Source: Ascidia mentula
Lineage: Eukaryota; Chordata; Ascidiacea; Phlebobranchia; Ascidiidae
Reading direction: 5' to 3'
Length of the DNA: 64,000 nt
NCBI GenBank assembly: GCA_947561715.1
Contig: OX387205.1
Coordinates: 1,927,001-1,991,000, forward strand
Part shown: positions 37,101 through 47,709 of the stretch, in pieces
Position numbering within the stretch: position 1 is the stretch's first letter
Layout: each line of letters opens with the position of its first letter
Program-made: the position numbers and the translations under genes
Notes under the pieces: generated by a model
The model's input: the letters and a program-made list of their open reading frames with translations, nothing else
What the model was told of the DNA's origin: nothing
Database searches by the model: none

Positions 37101-40100
37101 CCATAAATCCATGGTCATTGAAACCACCAACTTAACGACAAACACAGGCAAAGAATACCAACTAACGCAACACCTAACCTGTGCAAGTTATGGCATTTAC
37201 GTTGCAACGTGCCAAATCTGCCATGAACAGTACGTTGGTCAGACAAAAAATAAATTCTCAAAACGATGGACGCAACATAGGTCAGATTGGAATATGACAA
37301 CATGCAAAACGGGGAGTACCGACAAGACGGCCCTGCGCCACCATTACTCAAGCGCACACCCCTCGTCAAGTCAACACCAGCCCATTGAAAGCTGTTTCAC
37401 AGTGACATTTGTTGAACAACCGATGGTCAACAGGCTGGATGTTTGCGAAGCCAAATGGTTAAACCTTACGCAGGCCTCAATAAACATTCAAAAAATGATC
37501 ATTCCCAGAATTAGGTGAATTATATCTTGTTGACGGTTTATTGATGTGTCCCACGGTTGCAACGCATTTCTGTTCATTGGTTTTTATCATCGCCCTTTCT
37601 ATGTCCTTATGTGTTGTGTTTACGGCGTACGTTCGTGCTGCAGGTGGTGTAGCGTTGCGTTGCGTGTCACGTCATTCGGCTTATCTTTGCGCCTCTGAAG
37701 TCTGAACGCCTTCCATTGCAGTGTAGTGCGTAGGGAAGGCAGCAGTACAGGGTTTCTTGCTTGTTAACTTTAGCAGTTTTATTATGTTTTATTATATTTC
37801 ATTTTAATTTATTTTATTCTTGGGTTTATTTACCGTATAGCTTTCTGTGTTTTATTTGCAAATTCGAATTTGCAGAAACTGAGGATGCCAGTTCAGGCGA
37901 AATCGATTTTTTACTAATAAATCAGCTGACTCAATTCGAAACTTCTGCTAGTTTCATTGAATTCTTGCATTAAATTAGTTTGATGAGCAATTAACGTTAA
38001 AACTGGAAAAATACAAGATTTAGAAATGTTTTTGAGAAAAATTGGTCCTATCTCAGCTGTTCAGTAACAAGCTACTTGAAGATTTGTATGAATTACATGA
38101 ATTTAACGGTCTGTTCAAGGTCGAGATCAACCTTTTCTTTCCGAGATCAACCTTTTTCCGCGACCACACGTTGTGCGTGACACAGCAGGTGGAACTTCAC
38201 GTTCATAAATCATAATATAAAAATACCTGGTGTCCACAAACAATGAAAATAGTTTTATTTCACGAAATCAACCTAACCAGCAACACTTCTTTTGCGTAAC
38301 ACAAGTGAAAACTTTAATGTTAATTTCAAATATTATTATAATAAACCTTGCTTCAAACGCTTAAATTTTTTGGAAATATGTTTCGCTTTCTTAAACATCA
38401 TCAGTTCTTAACTTTTCTTTCTTATTATCAGTCCTCATTTTTATCATGGTCAATTCTTTACATTCAAAATTATAAAGTAAAAAGATCTTGTGGATGTACT
38501 TTTATATAAATTGGACTTTTTTTGCAACTCATTGTAATTTAAATGAAATTAATCCCCGTTCACCGAAGTCGTTGAACTGCACCCAAACGTGTCCAACAAT
38601 TTTCGGTCGACGGTGGGCAAAAAATTTCATGGCCGACATGACAGGAAATTTATTGGGCCGTCTGAAACAATGGCATGTCGTTCAACCCGCTGCATATGCG
38701 TTGTGTTATGTACCATATACACTTGAAAAACAGATGATTTAATTACGTAATGCAGATTCATGCAAATATCCTTTGTCCCCCTGTACTATCCGGTTTCAAG
38801 AATGCTGTGCCAACACACCTAACTAACTGATAGACGTGATCGGACCGTTGATGTGTCCAAGACAAAAGTAACCATTGGCCTGTCAAGGGGTTCATAGTTA
38901 TAAGTCAAGTAAGTAATATAGACTTACGTTGTTAAGATAGTACGGACCATTTGGTGTGATGCTGTCCTGTATAATGAGACTCGCCAAATGTTTCACCAAA
39001 TCTGTGCCGCCAATTTCTTTGAGATTCTTCAAAACTGAAAAATCGCTCAACACCGGGTGCCAGGAAGCGATGTACAAATATCCTGGATCAAAGAATGAAA
39101 TAAAATGTGGAACAAATGAATGTCAACATCTTACCTGTGATGGTTTCGAGATCTTTAAAGGCCCTAGTTAGCTGTTGAACCGTAATAGGGGGAATTCCCG
39201 AATGGCGGTCTCTGCGTCACAAGAAGTCGTTAAAGAAGTTAAAGTTTTTTACCTAAAACTTTTTCACTAATTTATGGAAACTTGAAGCCACCATACGGCG
39301 ATTTAAATTAAAGTGACCGACGGGGTTAACAACGTAGCTTCTGAAAACACAAACATACGATACATTTTTCAGTGACTTGCAGTCTTTTTTATTGGATTTT
39401 AGTTACTGACATTGGTATATTTTTAATTCCCTCCGACGCCACGTCGTTTTAGCAGATATAGGTAGATTGTAATGAACATTTGTAAACTAACACTACTGCC
39501 TTACCCAACAAAGGCATAGCTGTGAAAAATGAGATTTCCTCGAACGACTCTGCAACCGGTGAAGTTTCCAATGTTCAAACCATTTACAGTACGTTCTCCC
39601 TCCAGCTTTCCACCCAGTAAACCTATACCTTCGCATTCCCCCCTTTGACCAACATGGACACCTTTTCCTGTGTGTGCAAAAACTAATATTTTTTTAGTAA
39701 ATTTTGAAACCATCTTCTCAAAAAAAAACTGTATTTGATAAAAGAGATCCAGAGCCGTAAATTCTAATGCATTTTTTTCTTATTTTTCTGTCGGTAAAAC
39801 ATTTTTGAAAAAATTATTACCCCCAAATCTATATCTCAGGGCTTCAAACATAAGTTTTTTTGAGGTTCGACCGTTCCGCTCCAATGACTTACCTTTTCCA
39901 TGTGTCTCATAGCAGTAGGGGACGCACGCGCCCTTCCCGTCGTCCTTATAACCTTCCTTGCAGGACTTTACACAGGCACTCAGCTCCTCCAAGAGGTTAC
40001 CTGAGGTCAAATGCGTCAAACCATAAAGGTAGGTAAATTTCAGTAAATACACATAAATGAACGAGGATTGTGATGTTGGTTGACCAAGATTTTGTTTTTA

Positions 40101-42996
40101 GATATGTTTTTTAAGTTGCTCACGAAAATTTTCTACTTTGTTTTATAGCCAATGACGATTAATGTACAGATCTTTAATTACCACAATATTTTCTACAGTC
40201 ATGTCTCACTTGGGCATATATCCACACATTGGTCGTGGAAGCTGTATCTGAAGTCGGGATTTTCCACGTTCAGTAGCGCGGCTGAATCGTAAATGTATTT
40301 TGGGGGACATTGAAGTACACAAGACCCGCTGTTGTTTACATGGAGGCAAACCTAAACAATAAAATTTCTGATAGAACATTTCGTACGTAACAGATGCAGC
40401 CAAAAAACGGCCGACCCTGGATTGATCTTTTTGCAAAATAACGGCCTTCCTCCCAAGAAACTATCAGCATCTGTAGGATACGATTATCAACACTCAAAAA
40501 CGTTATTCCTTTTACAGTTACACAAACAATAAACAAAACGTTATGCTATCGAGTAATATGTATTTTTTCAAGTTATTGCAAACACATATTTAAAAGTATA
40601 TAAATGTAAAACTAACTACACTCAACGTATTAAACAGAAAGACTTTATCAAACTTTAGCGTATATGTGACAAATATAGTGATGGACCATTGGCACAATGC
40701 TCCATTGGACCCTACCAAATTTTTAAGACTCTCGCCCAAACGATTTCTGTTTCGCGAGGAGATGTTTTTTAAGGCTAAATTTGTTTTTCTCTTTTCAATC
40801 AAAATTTCCGACTGGAGGGGCTGTTGCTAAAACAATTTTCGAATAGATTCGTACTCACTGTGCATTGATCGCTCCTTGGTCCATGACATCCAACAGCACA
40901 TTCCTTATCACAACATTCATCCCAGCCAGATCCTCGACATCTCGAACCCGCGCAAAACGGCGAACAAATCACATTAGTTCCTGGGGAAAGTTAACAGGAA
41001 TAATTAACATTAATATTAGGAGATGCAGAACGATATTGTTTATTTCTGACGATCAAAAGCTTGGACGGATGTTAAAACTATAAGGCAGATACAAAGACTT
41101 AACTCATAACAGATCACATTAGTTCCTGGGGAAAGTTAACAAGGCAAATTAACAGGGTGGAGGTATTTATATATAAAAATGTAGAATGATATTGTTTATT
41201 CATAATGCTTGAAAGCATTGGCGGATGTTAAACGCTGCAGGGCAGATGCAATGGCTTAATTCCGAACATAACACTTTAGTTCCTGGTGGGGAAATTGAAC
41301 AAGAAAATGATATAGGGTATAGAGGGAGTATTGCAGTCGCAGATACAAGGGCTTACGTATTTGGCACATGTCGGCCCCTTGGCTCCAGCAATATCCGTTG
41401 CAGGTAGGGTGACATTGAGGGCCTGCCAGGTTACAAAACAAACTTGATAATTTTTAACGTCACACGAAGAACAAAAAACAGTTATCGGCAAAAATCTGCG
41501 CAGCGACAACAATGTATCATTGCCTGTAGAGCTGGCAGTGTCCTTAAAAAAACAAACAAGCGATTTCAGTAGCATGGACATGTCCTACTTGACGAGAAAG
41601 AATATTCTGTAATTTCATCTTAAAGCATCCCTAACGTTGATTGAAGAAAAGGAATCTTTTCGAGGCGAAGAGGGAAACTTACATCTGTCTTCAGGTGCGT
41701 TCCCCTGTACATCGACGCTCCAATTTCCAGCCAGACGAGAAGCCTTGTTCATTATATCCAACCAATCCACAGTATCTGTGTGACAAAGCAGGGGATTCTG
41801 AGCCACTATGACGTCACCTCTTAAGATCTCCTTAAGTCCCTGCAATCTGATCACAAGAAATTCAAGTTAAATTAGTGAATTTCCATAATACGTCGAAGGC
41901 TTATTCGAATGAAAAAAGACAACCAAAAAAGAGCTTTTTGTACAAGCATAGTTGTATGAAAATGACACCATGGCACTGTTGTAAATCAACAATCTGTACC
42001 TCAGATATTGTAGTCCTTGGTTTGGGTGATGCAAGTCATAGTTGTATGCGATGATCACCGCGTATTTGTCTTGAAACAAATTATTTCCTCTGATGATACG
42101 AAGTTTGTCGAGAGGCAAGGTCTGGATGTAGTTGAGGCCGATAAGAAGATAGCCAGTGATCTCCTCAATGTTCTGAATGTGAAAGAATCGAGTTTTGGTT
42201 AAAGCAGGTTCTTGACGTCCTTGGGTTAAGACAGATATGGGTGAAAGCTAGTGTTATCAATGAAAATGTGCTGAAAAGGAGAAAATACGGAAATTGGTCG
42301 ACTTGAAACAAAATCTATTGAAACAGTCGGCATCACGTGATCTTTGGATCTAAGAAATTGATAAAACAGTGCGCGTCGTTTTAAACAAAATCTATTTAAA
42401 ACAGAATATTTTTTAATTTTTTTAATATTTACTCATAAAATATACCTGATATTCCAGCGTACCGAACTAAATTTAACGTTATGCACAAATATTTTGCCCG
42501 AAATTTAGTGGCCCATAAAAATCTTCGGCAAAAACATGCACACCTACCTTCCACACAAACACGGTTTACCAGGGAGAATATTACAAACCTTTATCGATAA
42601 CCTTGTAGTTGCAACAACGTGAGTATAGGTTGACAAAATGTCCCCAAATTTTCGGGACATTTACCTGAAGAAAAGACACGTTCAGATTCTGTTGTTCCAA
42701 GCCTGTTATTTCAAGGTTTCCCTTCACCACTGTACAGTTTTCATATCTTTTCCACATTTTCGAGTAGTGTTCGATGCGATCTTGGCCCATGGAGAAACCA
42801 AAACTGGTGCCGAAGCATATCGATGATTCGTCTGTATAACCTTTGTGACAAAACAATGACATTTTAGTTTACTACTTACTCGTGTTTCTTTTGCTTGTTT
42901 CGCAACAAAATCAATAATGTGATTTCATGATATTTATTGGATCAAGATAGAGATATGTTTTGCTGTTTCTTACTTACCATCGATTTGCAAGAACAA
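34155..42996 (-). CDS. ErbB/EGFR-like ectodomain, copy A', exons 2-14 with an exon 1 remnant
   Basis: Exon 1 is cut at 42996: only its last 19 bases and donor (42978) remain, so this copy has no start codon of its own. The other exons are open and phase-consistent: 42840-42665, 42172-42000, 41846-41683, 41422-41357, 40980-40859, 40351-40210, 40000-39893, 39667-39505, 39340-39297, 39209-39135, 39082-38928, 34938-34764, 34272-34155. They give about 560 residues from L1 to early domain IV. Compared with copy B, exon 9 uses an acceptor about 30 bases upstream because the usual AG is lost, adding in-frame residues (GVHVGQRG). Exon 8 has a rearranged cysteine pattern ([10 protein letters not shown] against [10 protein letters not shown]). 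Exon 12 is two codons longer. Intron 12 carries the Penelope-like palindrome. Expression would need an upstream exon, most simply exon 1 of copy A. Otherwise it is a pseudogene. Confidence 0.75.
34955..34967. repeat. Target-site duplication, left
   Basis: TTGCATTAAATTA is identical to 37965-37977. The empty site in copy B (25400-25425) has the related sequence without an insertion. Confidence 0.8.
35501..36303 (-). pseudogene. Left-arm copy of the PLE polyprotein end
   Basis: On the minus strand this arm repeats the post-RT region (from [10 protein letters not shown]) and the GIY-YIG domain of the right arm. Its 145-residue GIY-YIG frame (35938-35501) is identical to the one at 37081-37518. 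It lacks all RT motifs because the arm is truncated at 36303. The same one-base frame break separates the two parts. Confidence 0.8.
36302..37135 (+). pseudogene. Penelope-like reverse transcriptase, C-terminal part
   Basis: An open frame without its 5' end begins at a [13 protein letters not shown] motif (RT block before the active site). It continues through [10 protein letters not shown], where the DD pair is two of the catalytic aspartates, then EFLDVWHV and an [13 protein letters not shown] motif followed by basic residues, as expected for the thumb of Penelope-type RTs. The fingers and most of the palm are missing, so it cannot be active. The frame ends at 37135, just after the GIY-YIG frame has begun in another register. 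Confidence 0.8.
37081..37518 (+). pseudogene. GIY-YIG endonuclease domain of the Penelope-like element
   Basis: The 145-codon frame shows [18 protein letters not shown], the GIY and YVG variant of the GIY-YIG nuclease signature with an inserted Cxx[10 protein letters not shown] with the conserved arginine and histidine follows, then a downstream glutamate in VCEAKW. Reading upstream in this frame gives [15 protein letters not shown], a zinc-binding cluster typical of these elements. The RT part lies one base out of register, so a frameshift at about 37030 separates domains that would be one polyprotein in an active element. Confidence 0.85.
37965..37977. repeat. Target-site duplication, right
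   Basis: TTGCATTAAATTA, identical to 34955-34967. Receptor intron sequence related to copy B (25440-25470) resumes immediately after. Confidence 0.8.
38130..38410. repeat. Interspersed repeat related to those at 46.45 and 58.1 kb
   Basis: It shares the landmarks GTTGTGCGTGACACAG, GGTGGAACTTCACG, and a TATAAAAATACCTGGTGTC segment with 46440-46530 and with the complement of 58230-58330. Its end, read on the minus strand, has CTGATGATG followed by a short stem and GCGAAACAT. A degenerate MITE is likely. Confidence 0.55.
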
Positions 42997-43185
42997 AGGT
43001 CATTGCCATCCAGACATGCTGACCAAAGCAAAATACTTTTAAATATTGTCTAAATTAATCACACAGAATGGTTAAATAAGCCAAATTTGTTTGCCATATT
43101 GTCACAGATAATCGATAGTGGTATTCCAGATGATGCAATGCCAGCTTACAAAAATGGTCATGAAAACCTACCTGTTATCCCTTTG
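42997..43185 (+). pseudogene. UBFD1: UBFD1 intron 2 and exon 3 fragment
   Basis: This 189-base segment matches 50440-50632 of intact UBFD1: the intron end with CATTGCCAT, the acceptor CACAG, and exon 3 up to CCTTTG. It is plus-strand and sits exactly between copy A exon 8 and the exon 1 remnant of copy A', replacing the missing parts of both. Both junctions are sharp: receptor exon 1 sequence stops at 42996 and receptor exon 8 resumes at 43186. Confidence 0.9.
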
Positions 43186-46100
43186 ACGCACGTGCCCTTC
43201 CCGTCGTCCTTATAACCTTTCCTGCAGGACTGTACACAGGCACCCAACTCCGCCAAGAGGTTACCTGAGGTCAAATGCGTCAAACCATAAATGTAGGTAA
43301 ATTTCAGTAAATACACATAAATGAACGTTGTTTGTGATGTTGGTTGACCAAGATTTTGTTTTTAGGTATGTTTTTTAAGTTGCTCACGCAAATTTTCCAC
43401 TTTGTTTTATAGCCAATGACGATTAATGTACCGATCTTTAATTACCACAATATTTTCTACAGTCATGTCTCACTTGGGCATATATCCACACATTGGTCGA
43501 GGTAGTTGTATCTGAAGTCGGGATTTGTCACGTTCAGTTGCGCGACTGAATCGTAAAGGTATTTTGGGGGACATTGAAGTTCACAAGACCCGCTGTTGTT
43601 TACATGGAGGCAAGCCTAAACAATAGAACAGATCTTATAATCCCTCGGGGCGGTTTGCAAAGGATAAGCAGCTAATCCAGTTAATAACCAAATACGAATG
43701 AGCTTGTCTAATCGTTATGGAGAAACTACGAGATTTCTATTTAATTTAGAAGAGGTCGAGGTCGGATAAACCAAGCTTGACATTTAAGATCAATTAACCG
43801 CGAATATTCAAAGATGTTTCTCCAAACGGCCGCTCAAGGATTGAACTTTTTGCAAAATAACGGCCTTTCTCCCAAGAAACTATCAGCATCTGTAGGATAC
43901 GATTATCAAAAACTTTATTCCTTTCAGAGTTGGACAAATAATGAATAAAACGTCGCGCCATAAAATAATGATTTATGGAAAAATTTAAGATCGTTTTGCA
44001 TTTTTTCACGACAAATTCATTGCAAAACACACATGTGAAAGTATACACGTAAAACTAGACCCGCGCTTAAAAGTTTCTGTTTCGCGGGGCGATATTTCAA
44101 GCCTAAATTTTTTACTTGCTTAAAATCGAGAAATATTGGACCCTCCCCTCGGTTTGTCTACTGTTTAAAACGTTGACAGAGGCTTGTACTCACTGTGCAC
44201 TGATCGCTCCTCGGTCCATGACATCCAACAGCACATTCCTTGTGACAACATTCATCCCTGCCAGATCCTCGACATTTCGAACCCGCGCAAGACTCAGAAC
44301 AAGTCACCTTAGTTCCTGGGGAAAGTTAACTGGGGAAATTAACAGGGTGGAGGTATTTATATTTGAAGATGTAGAACGATATTGTTTATTCATAACGATT
44401 AAAAGCTTAGTTGGATGTTAAAGCTGTAAGGGCTTGAATCCGTACAAACCACATTAATTCCTGGGGAAAGTTAACAAGAAAATATAGGGACATAGGGAGT
44501 AGTGCAGCTGCAGATACGAGGGCTTACGTATTTGGCACATTTCGGCTCCTTCGCTCCAGCAATATCCGTTGCAGGTAGGATGACATGGAGAGCCTGCAAG
44601 GATATGAAACGGACTTGATAATTTTTTACAAATAACACAGTTATTGGCAAAAATCTGTGCCAGCGACAAAATAAATCATTGCTTGCGGAGCTCTTACAAA
44701 AACAAATAAGCGATTTCACTAACATGGCTAGGTCCTACTACGCAAGAAACACCAATGTGATTAGTAAATCAAAACTGGATCAAAAAACGCAAGAAACACA
44801 TTTTTTAATTCCATCTTAACACATCTCTACAGTTGATTGAAGAAAAAAATAATTTTTTGGAGCAAAGTAAAAGAGGCAAACATACATCTTTCTTCAGGTG
44901 CGTTCTCCTGAACATCGGCGTTCCAATTCCCAGCCTGACGAGAAGCCTTGTTCATCACATCCAACCAATCCACAGTATCTGAGTGACAAAGCAGGGGATT
45001 ATAATGAACCATGACGTCACCTCTTACGATCTCCTTCAGTTCCTGCAATCTGATCACAAGAAATTCAGGTTAAATGAGTGAGCTTCCATATTACACCAAA
45101 GGCTTATTCGAATGAAACATGGCAACCCCCAAAAAACTTTTTAACAAAATTTTAAGCATAGTTGTGTAAAAATGACACCATGGCACTGTTGTAAATAACA
45201 ATCTGTACCTTAGATATTGCAGTCCTTGGTTTGGGTGATGTAAGTCATAGTTGCCTGCGATGATCACCGCGTATTTGTCATCAAACAAATTATTTCCTCT
45301 GATGATACGAAGTTTGTGGAGAGGCAAGGTCTGGATGTGGTTGCGGCCGATAAGAAGATAGCCAGTGATCTCCTCAATGTTCTGAATGTGAATAAATCAA
45401 GTTTTGGTTAAAGCAGGTTCTTGACGTCCTTGGATTAAGACAGATATGGGTGAAATTGCTACAATTAAATTATTATTGAAAATGTAGCGAAAAAGGGAAA
45501 ACACCGGAAATTTATCGACTTGAAACAAAATCTATTTGAAACAGTCAGCATCACGTGATCTTCATATCTAAGAAATTGATAAAACAGTGCGGGTCGTTTT
45601 GTTCTTGTACTTTTGTTGCGACTCAAAATTTTATTTTAAAATATTTTCATTTTTTTTAACATTTACTCATAAAATATACCTGATATTCCAACGTACCGAA
45701 CTAAATTAAATGTTACATATCAATATTTTGCCCGAAATTTAGTGGCACGATAAAACCTTTCACACAAATATGGTTTGTCAGGGAGAATATTGCAAACGTT
45801 TATCGATATCCTAATAGTTACAACAACGTGAGTATTGTAAATAACTCGAAGTGTTTTAGAGATATTTAACAGTGTCTCGATGGCCTGAGCGGTTATTGAG
45901 TCTCTTTGATGGTTAAACCTGCTTCTGCCCCGTTCTATAAAACACCCAGAACCAAGATCTCTTCCCGAATAATTGTATTCATTTCTGTTATCTTCTTCAT
46001 TACGACGGTACATTACAACTTTCAATACAACGTTGTTAGGATGCCAGCAAATAGAATCAAGTTGAATCAAATAGAATGAATTAGAATGAATTTACCGGTC

Positions 46101-46964
46101 TAACCTGGGCTTTTTAACGCTCTCCATTGTGAGAGCTGATTGGTCAATAATGTCACGTGATATCATGAGGCGCTTGAAGTAATATAATACAAGAACATAG
46201 GTGTGATGTGACATAAGCATAGGAGAACATTTTATGTGGTAAACAGGATGTTGAATGACTCACTTTACTCGAGAACATTCGATGAATTTATAATATGGGC
46301 CGCAGTATGGGATTGTGCAGTGCATGTGCAAAGCGCTGGCCTCTGTGACGTATGTTACACTCGCAAAACATTACGCAATACAAGCACTGGTTTCTGTGAC
46401 GTATGTTACAGTATACAGAATTATTTTCATTCTGAAATCGACCTTTTTTAACGCCACTTGTTGTGCGTGACACAGGTGGAAACTTCACGTTTGCAAAATT
46501 ACAATTTAAAATAACCTTGTGTCAAACGCATCTATTACAAAGCGTGAGTATACGTTGACAAAATGTCCCCTAAATTTTCGGGACATTTACCTGAAGAAAA
46601 GACACGTTCAGGTTCTGTTGTTCCAAGCTTGTTATTTCAAGGTTTCCCTTCACCACTGTACAGTTTTCATATCTTTTCCGCATATTCGAGTAGTGTTCGA
46701 TGCGATCTTGGCCCCTGGAGAAACCAGAACTGGTGCCGAAGCATATCGACGATTTGTCTGCATAACCTTTGTGACAAAACAATGACATTTTAGTATACTA
46801 CTTACTCGTTCTCCTTTTGCTTGTTTCGCAACAAAATCAATAATGAGGTTTCGTGATCTCTATTGGACCAAGATAGAGATATGTTTTGCTGTTTCTTACT
46901 TACCATCGATTTGCAAGAACAATCCAGCAAGCAGGAAAGAAATTATGATATTTGTTGTCTTCAT
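43186..46964 (-). CDS. ErbB/EGFR-like ectodomain, copy A, exons 1-7 and broken exon 8
   Basis: Exons: 46964-46904 (signal peptide [16 protein letters not shown]), 46766-46591, 45381-45209, 45049-44886, 44593-44528, 44315-44194, 43615-43474, and exon 8 from 43264, cut at 43186 without a donor. Exons 1-7 encode about 301 residues: L1 and the first cysteine-rich region. All are open. Exon 2 ends SFLQ as in copy A' (copy B: SFLR), and intron 2 shares sequence with A' that is absent from B, so A and A' are sisters. The lost exon 8 donor means a transcript must skip it. Exon 7 ends in phase 1, which matches the start of A' exon 2, so splicing across into A' would keep frame. A TATA box lies upstream. 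Confidence 0.8.
45835..46420 (+). repeat. Interspersed repeat in intron 2 of copy A, plus orientation
   Basis: The right part (46130-46410) is the inverted counterpart of 47240-47500. Both have AGCTGATTGGTCAATAATGTC or its complement, a CATAGGAGAACATTTTATG segment and TTTCTGTGACGTATGTTAC at the end. Near 45890 TGGCCTGAGCGGTTA resembles a tRNA box A. A SINE or MITE family is likely. It explains why this intron is about 1.2 kb against 0.29 kb in copy B. Confidence 0.65.
46430..46545 (+). repeat. Fragment of the repeat family seen at 58.0-58.35 kb
   Basis: GAAATCGACCTTTTTTAACG, CACTTGTTGTGCGTGACACAG and AAAATAACCTTGTGTCAAACG (read consecutively here) match, inverted and direct, the foldback repeat in an ASS1 intron. 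Confidence 0.6.
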
Positions 46965-47113
46965 TTCAAAAGACCAACGTCCTTTTTAATGCACAACTTT
47001 GTATATAATAAATTCTGTGAACAAATTCACGCAATATAAACTATTTGGGCTTTGTAGACACGCACCGTAACGCGAAGACAGAAAACCACTAAACTGTGTA
47101 TATGCGGCTATCC

Positions 47114-47121
47114 TTTTTATA
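47114..47121 (-). promoter_or_regulatory. TATA box of copy A
   Basis: The minus strand reads TATAAAAAGG, 150 bases upstream of the copy A start codon, in a promoter nearly identical to that of copy B (30175-30430). Confidence 0.65.
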
Positions 47122-47228
47122 CACACGTAGCCAAGGGCCTTAACGAGAAAAAATATGAGGACGAAAAAACCTTTTTTTGTAGATCACTTGAGGTTTAAGC
47201 CTTTGTGGTAGAAATTCCCTAGTTTCAA

Positions 47229-47709
47229 AGCAAACAATAGTTTGTAACATACGTCACAGAAACCAGTGCTTGAATTGCGTAATGCTTTGCGCGCAGCTTT
47301 GCACATGTACTGCATGATCTCATAATTTGACCCAAATGATTTACCCATCGAATATTCTCGAGTAAAGTGATTCATTCAACATCCTGTTTACCACATAAAA
47401 TGTTCTCCTATGCTTATGTCACATCACAACTATGTTCTTGTATTATATTACTTCAAGATATCACATGACATTATTGACCAATCAGCTCTCAGTACGGAGA
47501 GCTTTAAAGCCCAGTGTGTACCTGTAAATTCATTCTATTTTATTCTATTTGATTCCATTCGATTCTACTTGTTCTATCGTATAACTGTTACACTGCTATT
47601 ATTACTGAGACTCTACAAACTATTCGCCGGCTTGGGATTTATTCCCACAGCCTGATAATAAATAGTTTATTCGGATACAACGGTTTGCTGGTGAGGTTCA
47701 AACCTTACA
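47229..47709 (-). repeat. Interspersed repeat between copy A and UBFD1, inverse of 45835-46420
   Basis: Compared with unit 2, where CTAGTTTCAAAG runs straight into GTTCATGGCCTC (30420-30440), unit 3 is interrupted here by about 480 bases. The inserted sequence matches 45835-46420 in inverse orientation. An ATTCT-rich stretch lies at 47525-47575. Confidence 0.75.

Larger units (their letters stand above)
34968..37964. mobile_element. Palindromic Penelope-like retroelement
   Basis: Two 5'-truncated copies meet head to head. The left arm is inverted (about 35053-36303, plus about 85 bases of extra 3' end to 34968). The right arm lies on the plus strand (36302-37964). The arms, about 1.25 kb, are nearly identical, and the central 36304-36717 is present only once. 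Family assignment rests on an RT fragment joined to a GIY-YIG domain with a preceding cysteine cluster, a combination characteristic of Penelope-like elements. A 13-base target duplication flanks the whole structure, so it inserted as one unit. Exons 12 and 13 of copy A' lie on either side. Confidence 0.85.

Noticed and set aside
46030..46085. Sequence resembling the ascidian spliced leader (ATTCTATTTGA)
   Set aside because: It lies in a low-complexity run of AGAAT-like repeats, with a similar run at 47525-47575 in the related repeat. No donor or Sm-site arrangement of an SL gene is visible.
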